Assembly: GCF_002277025.1 (NCBI RefSeq)
Contig: NZ_NIWD01000008.1
Coordinates: 782,333 to 846,332 of the forward strand
Reading direction: 5' to 3'
DNA: 64,000 nucleotides
DNA from: Sphingopyxis sp. GW247-27LB
Lineage (GTDB): Bacteria > Pseudomonadota > Alphaproteobacteria > Sphingomonadales > Sphingomonadaceae
Of this stretch, positions 25,875-33,821 are shown one piece after another. A program made the translations under genes and the position numbers. The stretch's first letter is position 1. Each line of letters opens with the position of its first letter. The notes under the pieces were generated by a model, which searched no databases, was not told where the DNA came from, and saw only the letters and a program-made list of their open reading frames with translations.

Positions 25875-26762
25875 TTACAGCCACTGCGAAACGAGAAGTT
25901 CGGCGCTTTCAGCCCACGGATTGCTTTCGCCGCCGGTGATGAGCTGGGTTTTGAGAATACGACGCCCGTCGCCTTCCAACTCGGTCGGCACAACAAGGTG
26001 CGTCGGTTTGATTCCCAGCTTGCGATTGTTCTCCCCGCGCAAGCTGGTCATCGCAGCACGGGCCGCTTCATAGTTCGCGACGGTAAGATCGGCCTTGCTG
26101 GCAAATGCCAATTGCCACAGACCGAAGCCCGCGTTCATGCGCCCGCGTAAACCGTAGAGATAATTGTCCTTCATGAAGACGTTCTCATCGTTCTCGCCGT
26201 CGAGGCGCTGCAACTGGAAGGGGATGCGCTGCTGAAAGATGAATGGCCGGATGTTCCGGCTCAGGTCGAGAAGATACCATGCCGGGCCAGCGCCAGCCTG
26301 CACATTCGAGAAGCTGGTCGGATCATTCGGATCGCCTACCGGATGATCGGTGTCGAAGAAAAACTGGCCATCATAGCAGTTGGTATCGAAACCCGACGCC
26401 ATCAGTTCCGCGAGCAATTCGTCTGGAAACTCGGCACCCTTGCGCCCCAGCTCCTCCAGCATGGGTGAATAGGAACCATAGTTATCGTCTTCGATATCGG
26501 TTCGCTTGACGCGGATCGTTGATTCGAACTTGCGATTTTCGAGTATGAAGCCATCCTTGGCGAGCCCATGAACATAGCGTTCGGCAACCCATTCCCGAAT
26601 ATTGGGAAGCTCCCTCAGCCAGACATATGCTTCGGCTGCGTTGCTGGAGACGGTTTTCATCGCGATCTTGTCGTAGATCGTTTGCGCACCTTCCCAGCCG
26701 CGATTGAACGCGCCTTGGAAGCCGGTCATGAGCGTTCTCATAGTGTTTGCGTCGATGCGCAT
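25875..26762 (-). CDS. Mu-like major head subunit (gpT)
   Basis: A 295-aa protein covering the Mu gpT family (usual length about 300). The N-terminus has MRIDANTMRTLMTGFQGAFNRG, the middle GQFFFDTDHPVGD, and the C-terminus PTHLVVPTELEGDGRRIL. The ATG at 26762 has AAAGG about 9 nt upstream. Normally preceded by portal, F/G genes and protease/scaffold; here it directly follows the Mor-like activator gene with 1 nt between. Confidence 0.9.
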   Translation of the reverse strand: MRIDANTMRTLMTGFQGAFNRGWEGAQTIYDKIAMKTVSSNAAEAYVWLRELPNIREWVAERYVHGLAKDGFILENRKFESTIRVKRTDIEDDNYGSYSPMLEELGRKGAEFPDELLAELMASGFDTNCYDGQFFFDTDHPVGDPNDPTSFSNVQAGAGPAWYLLDLSRNIRPFIFQQRIPFQLQRLDGENDENVFMKDNYLYGLRGRMNAGFGLWQLAFASKADLTVANYEAARAAMTSLRGENNRKLGIKPTHLVVPTELEGDGRRILKTQLITGGESNPWAESAELLVSQWL

Positions 26763-26763
26763 T

Positions 26764-27174
26764 TCAGAACCTTTCATTGTTGAAGGAATCGCCCGCGCGG
26801 CGCGCGGGAGGAAGGAAGCCGTCTCCCCGAAGATCGGCACGAATATTGGAAACCTGGCGCGCGGTGATTTCGCTTGCCTCGGCGATGGCGTTGATGGTCA
26901 TGCCGGCCCAGGACAGGATCAGGACGAGGATACGTCGTGCGTTGATCCGAACCTTCTGAATCGGGACGTTGTAGGCAGAGCCCCCGATCTCGCTGCAAAG
27001 CCGCGATGCGACTTCGAGCCCAAGGCATTTGCAGAGATGATGATTGAGCGGGACGCTCTCGGGGATATAGACATTCTGTCCCGCGTAGGATCGCTGGAAC
27101 AGTTCGGCGTCGCCATGCACGTAGGCGACCCAAGCCAGAATATCGTCATCGTCGGGAGGAAGTGCGTCAGCCAT
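26764..27174 (-). CDS. Mor/C-like late transcription activator
   Basis: A 136-aa protein whose middle follows the Mor family (GQNVYIP, then LGLEVASRLCSEIGGSAYNVP) and whose C-terminus is a helix-turn-helix (MTINAIAEASEITARQVSNI). In Mu, Mor turns on middle and late genes. Here it sits directly in front of the capsid gene, and its own upstream gap (27175-27391) is where a regulated promoter would be expected. Confidence 0.72.
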   Translation of the reverse strand: MADALPPDDDDILAWVAYVHGDAELFQRSYAGQNVYIPESVPLNHHLCKCLGLEVASRLCSEIGGSAYNVPIQKVRINARRILVLILSWAGMTINAIAEASEITARQVSNIRADLRGDGFLPPARRAGDSFNNERF

Positions 27175-27391
27175 GCCCGACTGATGCGAACTTTTTCACC
27201 CGCGCGTCAGATGAAGTATTTCATACGAAAATGGCTCTCGGAGCCAAGTCGAAGAGTGATGCCGGGATAGCGGGGCCAAGTTGGCCGGACTATATTTATG
27301 GGCCATCGTCGCGGGTGGCGAACTGATTTGCCTCTAGGAGCGATTTAAGAGGGGCTAAGAGGCCACTCGCTCCACGAAGACGGGGAAAGCC

Positions 27392-27838
27392 CTATCCGGC
27401 GTCCTGAGGGGCTTCTGTGGCCCGCTTTTCGTTATGCCGGTTCCAGCCTGTCAGCGCGGTTATCAGAATATGGGCGCCGCGACGATCGACGAAGCGAAGA
27501 TCGCTGGCGCCGGTCTTGTTGTTGACGAAGGTTCGCAACCCTTTGGCGGTGCCGCCGCCGCACGTGCACAATGTCCACAGCTCGCGAATCTTGGCAATCT
27601 GACCGGCGCTCGCCATGTCGCCGCGATCGGAGCGATTGAAGGCCTCTAACCGCTTGTCGGACACGAAGCCGAGCGTGGCGAAATGGTCCATCAACCGGGC
27701 GAAGCCCGCATCGTCGAGGTTCTTGATGCTATCGACGCCGGCCTCGCGCTGAAGCACCGGGCGCCAATCCGCGTCATCGGCGAGGCCGGTGCTATGGCGG
27801 GCCAGGCCGATCAGCCTGTAGCGGGCGGTCCAGTTCAT
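27392..27838 (-). CDS. GemA/gp16-family regulatory protein
   Basis: A 148-aa protein of the phage gp16/GemA family. It shows YRLIGLARHSTGLADDADWRP near the start, the AGVDSIKNLDDAGFARLMDHFATLGF core, and GQIAKIRELWTLC. GemA of Mu alters host gene expression and DNA topology. The stop lies 217 nt before the Mor-like gene; its start overlaps the preceding coiled-coil gene. Confidence 0.82.
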   Translation of the reverse strand: MNWTARYRLIGLARHSTGLADDADWRPVLQREAGVDSIKNLDDAGFARLMDHFATLGFVSDKRLEAFNRSDRGDMASAGQIAKIRELWTLCTCGGGTAKGLRTFVNNKTGASDLRFVDRRGAHILITALTGWNRHNEKRATEAPQDAG

Positions 27839-28101
27839 GCCGCCTTCGCCATTCTCTCTATCGAGTCACGAAACATGAACTCGGACAGATCACACATTTT
27901 GCTGGCGAGCCGTTCGATATCTTCGCCGAGCTTCTTGACGACGAGTTCGACACGCTGTTCCCTGTCGTCCTGTCCGATGGGCAAAAACAACTGGTCGGCC
28001 ATGATCGAATTCAGGTGATACATATCGCTGAAGAGGTCTGTGACCTCTTCGATCGTCTTTTGAAGCTGGGGGAATTCAGCCCCGTCTGCGATGCTGGTCA
28101 T
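27835..28101 (-). CDS. Small coiled-coil phage protein, function unknown
   Basis: An 88-aa mostly helical protein with heptad-like patterns (LQKTIEEVTDLFSDMYHLNSI and LVVKKLGEDIERLASKM). It sits between the ATPase and GemA genes in the early operon and overlaps the latter. I do not recognise a family. Confidence 0.65.
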   Translation of the reverse strand: MTSIADGAEFPQLQKTIEEVTDLFSDMYHLNSIMADQLFLPIGQDDREQRVELVVKKLGEDIERLASKMCDLSEFMFRDSIERMAKAA

Positions 28102-28113
28102 TTGCCTATACTC

Positions 28114-28908
28114 CTATCGTGGGTTGAGAACGTCGTTGACGAGTTGCGCGGTGACCGGCGCGCCCTGGGCAAGCCGGTTGCAATTCGCGATGATGCGCCC
28201 GATCTGGCGCAGGCTGCGGGGCCGCCGCATCCTGGCGAAATATTCGATGATGACGCCCACGGCCGCGCGATCGGCGACGCCGCGCGTTGCCGCGACCTTG
28301 CGGATATCGTCGTCGGACAGATTGGCGTAGGCGAGCTCTTCGGAGTGCAAGAGCCGGTCGCGAACGGCTTCCGACAGGACACTTTCCCCGTCCCGGCCGG
28401 GAGCGAGCGCGAACTCGTTATTGCCGATGAATATCAGCCCGATCGGAAAGGGCATGATCGTGCGATCAGCGTCGTTCCAGAAGCGGAGCGTTTCGATCGC
28501 GGCCCGTGATAGATACTGCGCCTCGTCGAAGACGAACGTCAGTAGCTGATGCTCCATCTCTTCGGCGAAATAGCAGGAGTGCAAAAGGCTGCGGAAATTT
28601 GAGGTCAAGTATGCAATCTGCGTTCGCTGGTTCGAATAATGGTGCAGGCCCCGGCTATCGCAGAATGCGGCGGTTAGAAGCTGCAAGAGAGACACAGGCG
28701 AAGCGCCGATGCCGCGAGGGCTGGGCAGTGCCTTGACGACGAGGCATTGTCCGTCGAACCGGCGTTCGAATTCGTCGATCGCCGTGGTCTTGCCGATGCC
28801 GGGAGGGCCGGACAGGACGGATATGCCGCGCTGTTCGTGCGTTTCGGCCATCATGAGCTGCATCATGCGGAAAACCGACGTGTCGGCGATCTCAGGCGCG
28901 GTTTGCAC
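28114..28908 (-). CDS. MuB/TniB-like AAA+ ATPase
   Basis: A 264-aa ATPase with Walker A GPPGIGKTT near residue 37, Walker B LLTFVFDEAQYLS, and an arginine-rich C-terminal helical part. Proteins of this type bind target DNA and deliver it to the DDE transposase. The start overlaps the 3' end of the transposase gene by 17 bp. Target immunity is expected by analogy to MuB. Confidence 0.87.
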   Translation of the reverse strand: MQTAPEIADTSVFRMMQLMMAETHEQRGISVLSGPPGIGKTTAIDEFERRFDGQCLVVKALPSPRGIGASPVSLLQLLTAAFCDSRGLHHYSNQRTQIAYLTSNFRSLLHSCYFAEEMEHQLLTFVFDEAQYLSRAAIETLRFWNDADRTIMPFPIGLIFIGNNEFALAPGRDGESVLSEAVRDRLLHSEELAYANLSDDDIRKVAATRGVADRAAVGVIIEYFARMRRPRSLRQIGRIIANCNRLAQGAPVTAQLVNDVLNPR

Positions 28909-30844
28909 GATATTTCTCCATTTGCCGTAGCTTCGCGTTCTGACGCCGGACGTTCTCTTCCTCGGCCGACAAGGCGCGAGGCGCGGGGCCGATGCGATCG
29001 CCTTCGAATTTTGGTGCGTCTTGCGCCGTCAGAAACTCTATTACTGGATTCGGCGTTGTGGCCCTGGGGAGCCGCGTCACTCGCTCGCGCATCGCGGCGG
29101 CGAGGTCGGGCACGATCGCGTCCTTCCGCAACGCTTTGACACCACGAACTTGCGCGCACTGGACACGTGACGACGCCTCAGCGCCGCCGATCTCCTGCGG
29201 ATGCCAGAACTCATCGTGCTGCATCGCGGCCCAGCCGAGACCCGGAAGATTGACGAGGGGCGCCGCGCCACGCCGGTAGGGGCGTGCAATCTCGACCTTC
29301 CGCCGCAACGGCAATTCTGGATGGCGCCATTTGACGCCTCCCACCGAGACGAAGCCATTTTGAACTGTTCGCGCTTCCCGCTGGTGAAAGGCGAGGTCAA
29401 GCGCAAAGGGATCGGCGGTGATCGGACGCCAACCGCTGTCGACGTGATCGGCAAAGCATTGGGCGGGGCTCGTTCCCTTGAAAGGACCGCTCTTGATCGT
29501 CATGCCATGCCAGTCGGCGATACGAAGCTCGGCCTCCGCGACGAATTCTTCGAACGAGCCGGGATAGCGCGCGGGTGGTTTGCCCACCGTCTGGGTCTTT
29601 TTCACCATGCGGTTGCTGCCAGCATAGCCGAGCATCTGGGAAAATACCTGACGATCAAGGATGGCGAACTTGCTCTCGATCTGCTTGGACGCGCCGGAAT
29701 AGGCCTTTGCGTTGATGATCGGTTTCACGCCGTCCAGCGCGATTTCGGCCATACATTCACGCAGCCGGTCGAAGGCAAAGAACTCGGAGCCATTGTCCCG
29801 GTAGAGTTGACGAGGAAAGCCCCATTCGGGGTGCATCACCATATCGATGAAGGCGCCGATCACGTGCTCTTGCGTGATGCCCTCGCCCTTTCGCTTCATG
29901 ACGAAATGGTAGAAAATGCGATGCGTGGCGTTGTCTTGAAAGCCGATCATGGTCGGCCAGACTTCGGAGCCGTCCGGCCTCGACATGACGATGTCGAGCG
30001 GCTTCACGTCCATGACGACCTGATCCATCGGCATCAGCAAGCGATTGTTGCGAGTGATGCGGTGCTTCCAGTCGTCGGCGCGTTTACGGTCGTTGGCGTA
30101 GATATCGACAATGCGATGGTGGCTTCGTTCGACGATGCGGCGTTTCGACAGATGGAAAGCGGCCTTGGGTAGCGCTATGTCGCGCTTCCGGCATTCCAGC
30201 TGCATCAGGGTGTGCGCCTCTAACTGGATGCGCCCCCATCCGGCACGCTGCGCCTCGCTTTGCCATAGGCCATTGATCAGCCGCGTCACCCATTCGCCCA
30301 TGTCAGCAAGCGCCGCGTCGTCCAGTCCGGCCGCACGCCATGCGCGATCGAAAGGCCGGGAAACGAACACACGCTGTTCGCCGGAATTGCTCGGGCGTTT
30401 GTAGGCTAAAGCGTTCGCATCCCAACCGTGCTTTTCCGCGTTGGCTAACCAAGTGCGAAGGGTGCGGATCGGCTTGCCGAACTGGCGAGATGCGCGCTCC
30501 AATTCAGCGGCGCGCTCTGCCGATCCGCGCGGATATTTCGCCGCTTCGCTGATGATCATCAAACGCCGCTCGATCCGAGCGGCCTGATTGCTCGCGGCGG
30601 CGGGCGCCGGGGTAAATGAGATAGGAATGAGAGCCGTCTCATCGGCCTCTGACGGATCGCCTAGATAGACCTGATAGGTCGATCCGGATGCACCGCCGCG
30701 CCCATGCGCGGTGCGGACGGTGAAAAGCTCGCCCCGCCAAGGTTTCCCCTTGGCCATGGCCTTGAGGGCGTCGGTCGCGGCCCGACGAGTGATATTCATG
30801 ACGGCCGCGAACTCGCCAGCTCCAAGCCATCCGCTGGCGATCAT
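28892..30844 (-). CDS. Mu-type DDE transposase (MuA-like)
   Basis: A 650-aa protein: N-terminal winged helix (WLGAGEFAAVMNITRRAATDAL), further DNA-binding helices, and an RNase H-like core with all three catalytic acids, Asp279 (VVMDVK), Asp350 (YRDNGSEF) and Glu390 (KQIESKF). A beta-barrel Mu-C-like domain and a basic C-terminus follow. It would cut and join the element's ends for transposition or replication. The ATG overlaps the preceding stop (ATGA). No lesion is visible, so it may be active. Confidence 0.92.
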   Translation of the reverse strand: MIASGWLGAGEFAAVMNITRRAATDALKAMAKGKPWRGELFTVRTAHGRGGASGSTYQVYLGDPSEADETALIPISFTPAPAAASNQAARIERRLMIISEAAKYPRGSAERAAELERASRQFGKPIRTLRTWLANAEKHGWDANALAYKRPSNSGEQRVFVSRPFDRAWRAAGLDDAALADMGEWVTRLINGLWQSEAQRAGWGRIQLEAHTLMQLECRKRDIALPKAAFHLSKRRIVERSHHRIVDIYANDRKRADDWKHRITRNNRLLMPMDQVVMDVKPLDIVMSRPDGSEVWPTMIGFQDNATHRIFYHFVMKRKGEGITQEHVIGAFIDMVMHPEWGFPRQLYRDNGSEFFAFDRLRECMAEIALDGVKPIINAKAYSGASKQIESKFAILDRQVFSQMLGYAGSNRMVKKTQTVGKPPARYPGSFEEFVAEAELRIADWHGMTIKSGPFKGTSPAQCFADHVDSGWRPITADPFALDLAFHQREARTVQNGFVSVGGVKWRHPELPLRRKVEIARPYRRGAAPLVNLPGLGWAAMQHDEFWHPQEIGGAEASSRVQCAQVRGVKALRKDAIVPDLAAAMRERVTRLPRATTPNPVIEFLTAQDAPKFEGDRIGPAPRALSAEEENVRRQNAKLRQMEKYRANRA

Positions 30845-31074
30845 GCGGCGTTTCCGTCGGCGGCGGTGACGATCTTTGCGCGCAGTACCTGCGCATTCGT
30901 CCCGTTGGTCATCCCGCGCAGGACTCGATGCGCATGGGCATGATCGACGGCATTGGCGCGGCACCAAGCCGCAAGCGATGTACCCTTTGCGGTGAAGGCT
31001 CCCCGAACCCGCAAAAGTAGGCTAGGGCTTCCGCCGTTGTTGGAGTTTTCGAGCTGCATATCTAATCCAGTCAT
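30841..31074 (-). CDS. Ner-like small DNA-binding protein
   Basis: A 77-aa protein with a helix-turn-helix (GTSLAAWCRANAVDHAHAHRVLRG) resembling Ner of Mu-like phages, which damps early transcription. It is the first gene of the early operon and overlaps the transposase start. The ATG at 31074 was chosen; 31059 is another in-frame choice. The palindrome at 31077-31094 lies immediately upstream. Confidence 0.72.
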   Translation of the reverse strand: MTGLDMQLENSNNGGSPSLLLRVRGAFTAKGTSLAAWCRANAVDHAHAHRVLRGMTNGTNAQVLRAKIVTAADGNAA

Positions 31075-31076
31075 GC

Positions 31077-31117
31077 GATGTGACATGTCACATCTAACGG
31101 GCAATAGTGACATGTCA
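31077..31117. promoter_or_regulatory. Twin repressor operators of the Mu-like element
   Basis: TGACATGTCA occurs at 31081-31090 and 31108-31117, 27 bp apart. The first is extended to a perfect 18-bp palindrome (31077-31094). One site abuts the Ner-like start and the other covers the repressor ATG at 31112, so a dimeric repressor could shut both directions. Confidence 0.75.
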
Positions 31118-31585
31118 ACAGAGTTTGCGAACGAGCAGGTCGATAATCTAAGAGCACTGCTCGGCGCTGAGACCGATCAGGACTTTGCCCAAATGCTGGG
31201 GGTAGAGCGCAGCACGATCGCTCAATGGCGGCGCCGCAAAGGCGTGCCGGACCGATGGGCGCGCGCGATAATGTCGCGTTCGCTTCAAGGTCATGTAGAT
31301 GCGCAGCGCTTTCGGGTCTTCGGCGCGGGCGATGGATATTTTCTCGCGATGGCGGCACTCGCAGTCTTGCCGAAAGACGCCATCGACTTCGACGGCGCTG
31401 GACTAACTGACGCTTCGCTAGGGGATGTACGAATGCAAAGGCTGCTTCACGCGGTGAGCCATGTCAGCGAGGTCGCAAATGGCGAGGCGATCGACAGCTT
31501 CGCCAAGTATGAAAACTTAGTCGCCCGCTTGGCACTGCCAGAGCATCGAGCGCGCTTAGAGGATCGGCTGCGGCGCGATTGGTAG
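31112..31585 (+). CDS. CI-like phage repressor
   Basis: A 157-aa protein. The N-terminus is a helix-turn-helix of the bacteriophage CI type (DQDFAQMLGVERSTIAQWRRRKGVPDRW) and the C-terminus is helical without a LexA-like Ser-Lys protease signature, so it is not visibly self-cleaving. It is divergent from the early operon and overlaps one of the two palindromic operators. It probably keeps the element silent. Confidence 0.82.
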   Translation: MSTEFANEQVDNLRALLGAETDQDFAQMLGVERSTIAQWRRRKGVPDRWARAIMSRSLQGHVDAQRFRVFGAGDGYFLAMAALAVLPKDAIDFDGAGLTDASLGDVRMQRLLHAVSHVSEVANGEAIDSFAKYENLVARLALPEHRARLEDRLRRDW

Positions 31586-31588
31586 TTC

Positions 31589-31673
31589 GCTTCCTCAATG
31601 TGGCCGTAGCTTCCTCAATCGGGCTGGCGCCGCATCGACAAGCCCAGAAATGCGTCATTTTGATTGAGGAAGC
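31589..31673. repeat. Candidate transposase-binding sites at the right end
   Basis: GCTTCCTCAAT occurs at 31589-31599 and 31609-31619, and inverted at 31663-31673, 3 nt from the direct repeat. Read inward from the right boundary, the terminus starts TGTATGTTCC, like the 5'-TGT ends of Mu/Tn7-type elements. I see no copy of this motif at the left end. Confidence 0.6.
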
Positions 31674-31676
31674 GCT

Positions 31677-31697
31677 GGAACATACACTTTGGCCGTG
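31677..31697. repeat. Right 21-bp direct repeat of the Mu-like element
   Basis: Identical to 23022-23042 in the same orientation. The rest of the gap up to 31828 holds an inverted repeat around GGCGCAGATTTGCGCC and no gene. Confidence 0.85.
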
Positions 31698-31828
31698 AGC
31701 GGGCGCTAATGGCGCAGATTTGCGCCCTTTTTGCGCCATTGGGGAACCATTGCGGCAACTATGGCCACGGCCAAATCGTAAAATCATTTCCAGCGACGCG
31801 GAACGACCGGTTGCGCGGGATGAAAATA

Positions 31829-31847
31829 TACTATAGGGGGGTATGGT
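31829..31847. promoter_or_regulatory. RcnR/CsoR-type operator
   Basis: A G6 tract (31836-31841) lies between TATACTATA and TATGGTAT, immediately before the repressor's ATG. RcnR-type repressors bind such G-tracts flanked by AT-rich half sites. Confidence 0.6.
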
Positions 31848-32120
31848 ATGAGTCATCTCGCCACCCGCCCCGAACTTCTCGCCCGCGTCCGCCGCATCGC
31901 CGGCCAGGTCGCCGCGGTCGAGAAGGCGCTCGCCGCGAACGAGCCCTGCGCCACCGTCCTGCACCGCGTCGCCGCGGTGCGCGGGGCGGTGAACGGGCTG
32001 CTCGACGAGGTGATCGCCGAGCACCTGACCGAGCATGTCGCGCTGCCCGGGCTCAGCGACGCCGAACGCGCCGCGGGCGCCGACGAACTGCTGGCGGTGA
32101 TCCGCCGCTACGCGAAATAG
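31848..32120 (+). CDS. RcnR/DmeR-like metal-sensing repressor
   Basis: A 90-aa all-helical CsoR/RcnR family protein. The ligand set His3, Cys34, His59 and His63 is that of the Ni/Co sensors (RcnR type: His, Cys, His, His), not of copper CsoR (Cys, His, Cys). It is followed 9 nt later by a CDF exporter gene, the DmeR-DmeF arrangement. It probably represses both until nickel or cobalt binds. Confidence 0.88.
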   Translation: MSHLATRPELLARVRRIAGQVAAVEKALAANEPCATVLHRVAAVRGAVNGLLDEVIAEHLTEHVALPGLSDAERAAGADELLAVIRRYAK

Positions 32121-32129
32121 GGCGAGGCG

Positions 32130-33056
32130 ATGTCCGACGGCGATTCTCCGGCCACCCGGCATATTCACGACTTTCTCGGCGCTTCGCACGACGAAAATGC
32201 AAAGCGGACCTTGTGGGTCGTCGCACTGACCGCGGTGATGATGGTCGGCGAGATCGCGGCGGGGTACTGGACCGGATCGATGGCGCTGCTCGCCGACGGT
32301 TTTCATATGGCGACCCACGCGGGGGCGTTAGGGCTGGCGGCGCTCGCCTATCGCTATGCGAAGAACCATCGGCACGATCCGCGCTTCAGCTTCGGCACCG
32401 GCAAGGTCGGCGACCTGACGGGTTTCGCCTCGGCGCTGATCCTCGGCATCTTCTCGATCGGGATCGCGGTCGAATCGGTGCTGCGGCTGATCGACCCGGT
32501 GCGCGTCGATTTCGGCAGTGCGACGCTCGTCGCGGTGCTGGGGCTGGTGGTCAATATCGTCAGCGCGTTGCTGCTGATGGGCGGGCATCATCACGGGCAC
32601 CATCACGACCACGATCATGATCACGGTCCCGAAGGCCATCACCATCATGGGCACGACAACAACCTTCGCTCGGCCTATTTCCATGTCCTCGCCGATGCGC
32701 TGACCTCGCTCCTCGCGATCGCGGCGCTGCTCGCGGGGCGCTATCTCGGGCTGCGCTGGATGGATCCGGCGATGGGCATCGTCGGCGCGATCGTCATCGC
32801 GCGCTGGTCGTGGAGCCTGATGCGCGACACCGCGGCGATCCTGCTCGACGAAACCGATGCGGAGCTCGCCGCGGCGCTGCGCGAGCGGATCGACGCGATG
32901 GCGGGGCTGCGCCTCGCCGACCTGCACGTCTGGCGCGTCGGGCCGCAGGCGCGCGCCGCGATCGTCGAGGTCGAGGGCCGGGTCACCGAGACCGAACTCC
33001 GCGGGCGCCTCGCCGATCTCGATTCCATCGCGCACCTGACGATCGCCATTCGCTGA
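32130..33056 (+). CDS. dmeF: CDF family Co/Ni efflux transporter DmeF
   Basis: A 308-aa cation diffusion facilitator with six membrane helices. The metal-binding pattern is seen in helix 2 (LLADGFHMATHAG, HxxxH) and helix 5 (FHVLADALTS). A long histidine-rich loop lies between helices 4 and 5 (residues about 152-175) and a cytoplasmic C-terminal domain follows. Divergence from zinc CDFs and the adjacent RcnR-like gene support Co/Ni export. Confidence 0.9.
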   Translation: MSDGDSPATRHIHDFLGASHDENAKRTLWVVALTAVMMVGEIAAGYWTGSMALLADGFHMATHAGALGLAALAYRYAKNHRHDPRFSFGTGKVGDLTGFASALILGIFSIGIAVESVLRLIDPVRVDFGSATLVAVLGLVVNIVSALLLMGGHHHGHHHDHDHDHGPEGHHHHGHDNNLRSAYFHVLADALTSLLAIAALLAGRYLGLRWMDPAMGIVGAIVIARWSWSLMRDTAAILLDETDAELAAALRERIDAMAGLRLADLHVWRVGPQARAAIVEVEGRVTETELRGRLADLDSIAHLTIAIR

Positions 33057-33125
33057 TCCGAACGGACATTTCGCTTTCGGCCCCCGAATGATAGATCAGC
33101 CTCCGGTTCCCAATCGGAGGATGAG

Positions 33126-33740
33126 ATGCAGATCGCGGTTTTGACGTTCGACGGCTTCAACGAGCTCGACAGCTTCGTCGCCGCCGCGATCCTGAACCGG
33201 CTGCGCGGACAGGGCTGGGCGGCGCATATCACCGCGCCGACGCCGCAGGTGACCTCGATGAACGGCGTGACGGTCGCGCGGCAGAAGCCGCTGGAATTCG
33301 CCGCGGAGGCCGATGCGGTGATCATCGGCAGCGGCGTCCGCACACGCGACTATGCCGCCGATGCCGATCTGCTGGCGCGCATCCGGCTCGAACCCGAACG
33401 CCAGTTGGTCGGCGCGCAATGTTCGGGGACGCTGCTCCTCGCCAAGCTGGGGCTGGTCGGCGACCTGCCTGCCTGCACCGATCTCACCACCAAGCCGTGG
33501 GTGATCGAAGCGGGGGTCGAGGTGCTCGACGCGCCCTTTGTCGCGCACGGCAATGTCGCGACCGCCGGCGGCTGCCTGGCGTCGCAATATCTCGCAGCGT
33601 GGATCATTTCGCGGCTCGCGGGCGAACCCGCGGCCGAGGCGGCGCTGCACTATGTCGCGCCGGTAGGCGAAAAAGAGCTTTATATTGCGCGGGCGATGGC
33701 GACGGTGCGGCCGTTCCTGCCCGTGGAGGCAGCGGCTTAA
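33126..33740 (+). CDS. DJ-1/PfpI family protein
   Basis: A 204-aa class I amidotransferase-like protein with the nucleophile elbow AQCSGTLLL (Cys near residue 99) after a Rossmann-like start (IAVLTFDGFNELDS). Members include deglycases, proteases and isonitrile hydratases; which one applies is not clear. It stands alone between DmeF and the GMC oxidoreductase. Confidence 0.85.
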   Translation: MQIAVLTFDGFNELDSFVAAAILNRLRGQGWAAHITAPTPQVTSMNGVTVARQKPLEFAAEADAVIIGSGVRTRDYAADADLLARIRLEPERQLVGAQCSGTLLLAKLGLVGDLPACTDLTTKPWVIEAGVEVLDAPFVAHGNVATAGGCLASQYLAAWIISRLAGEPAAEAALHYVAPVGEKELYIARAMATVRPFLPVEAAA

Positions 33741-33821
33741 CTGGCGATCCGGTACAATACGCCTTGCCTCGGCCGGCTATAAACCGGCATCTGCGATCAA
33801 GGGCAAAGGGGGGGCAGGGCG

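Larger units (their letters stand above)
23022..31697. mobile_element. Compact Mu-like transposable phage element
   Basis: About 8.7 kb between perfect 21-bp direct repeats. The right side holds the early control region: CI-like repressor (+), Ner-like protein, DDE transposase, MuB-like ATPase, a coiled-coil protein, GemA and a Mor-like activator (all -). The left side retains only gpT capsid, one small protein, gp41-like chaperone with frameshift, and tape measure. Terminase, portal, protease/scaffold, sheath, tube, baseplate, fibre and lysis genes are missing, yet every remaining frame is open. It is either a prophage remnant or a satellite-like derivative. Confidence 0.8.

Noticed and set aside
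28892-30844. Tn7- or CRISPR-associated transposon
   Set aside because: The DDE transposase and ATPase are accompanied by GemA, Mor-like and gpT proteins, so the element is Mu-like; no TnsA, TnsD/TniQ or Cas genes are present.
31674-31700. Tyrosine-recombinase attachment site
   Set aside because: A 21-bp repeat would suit an integrase, but no tyrosine or serine recombinase is encoded within the element, and the flanks are not a tRNA gene.
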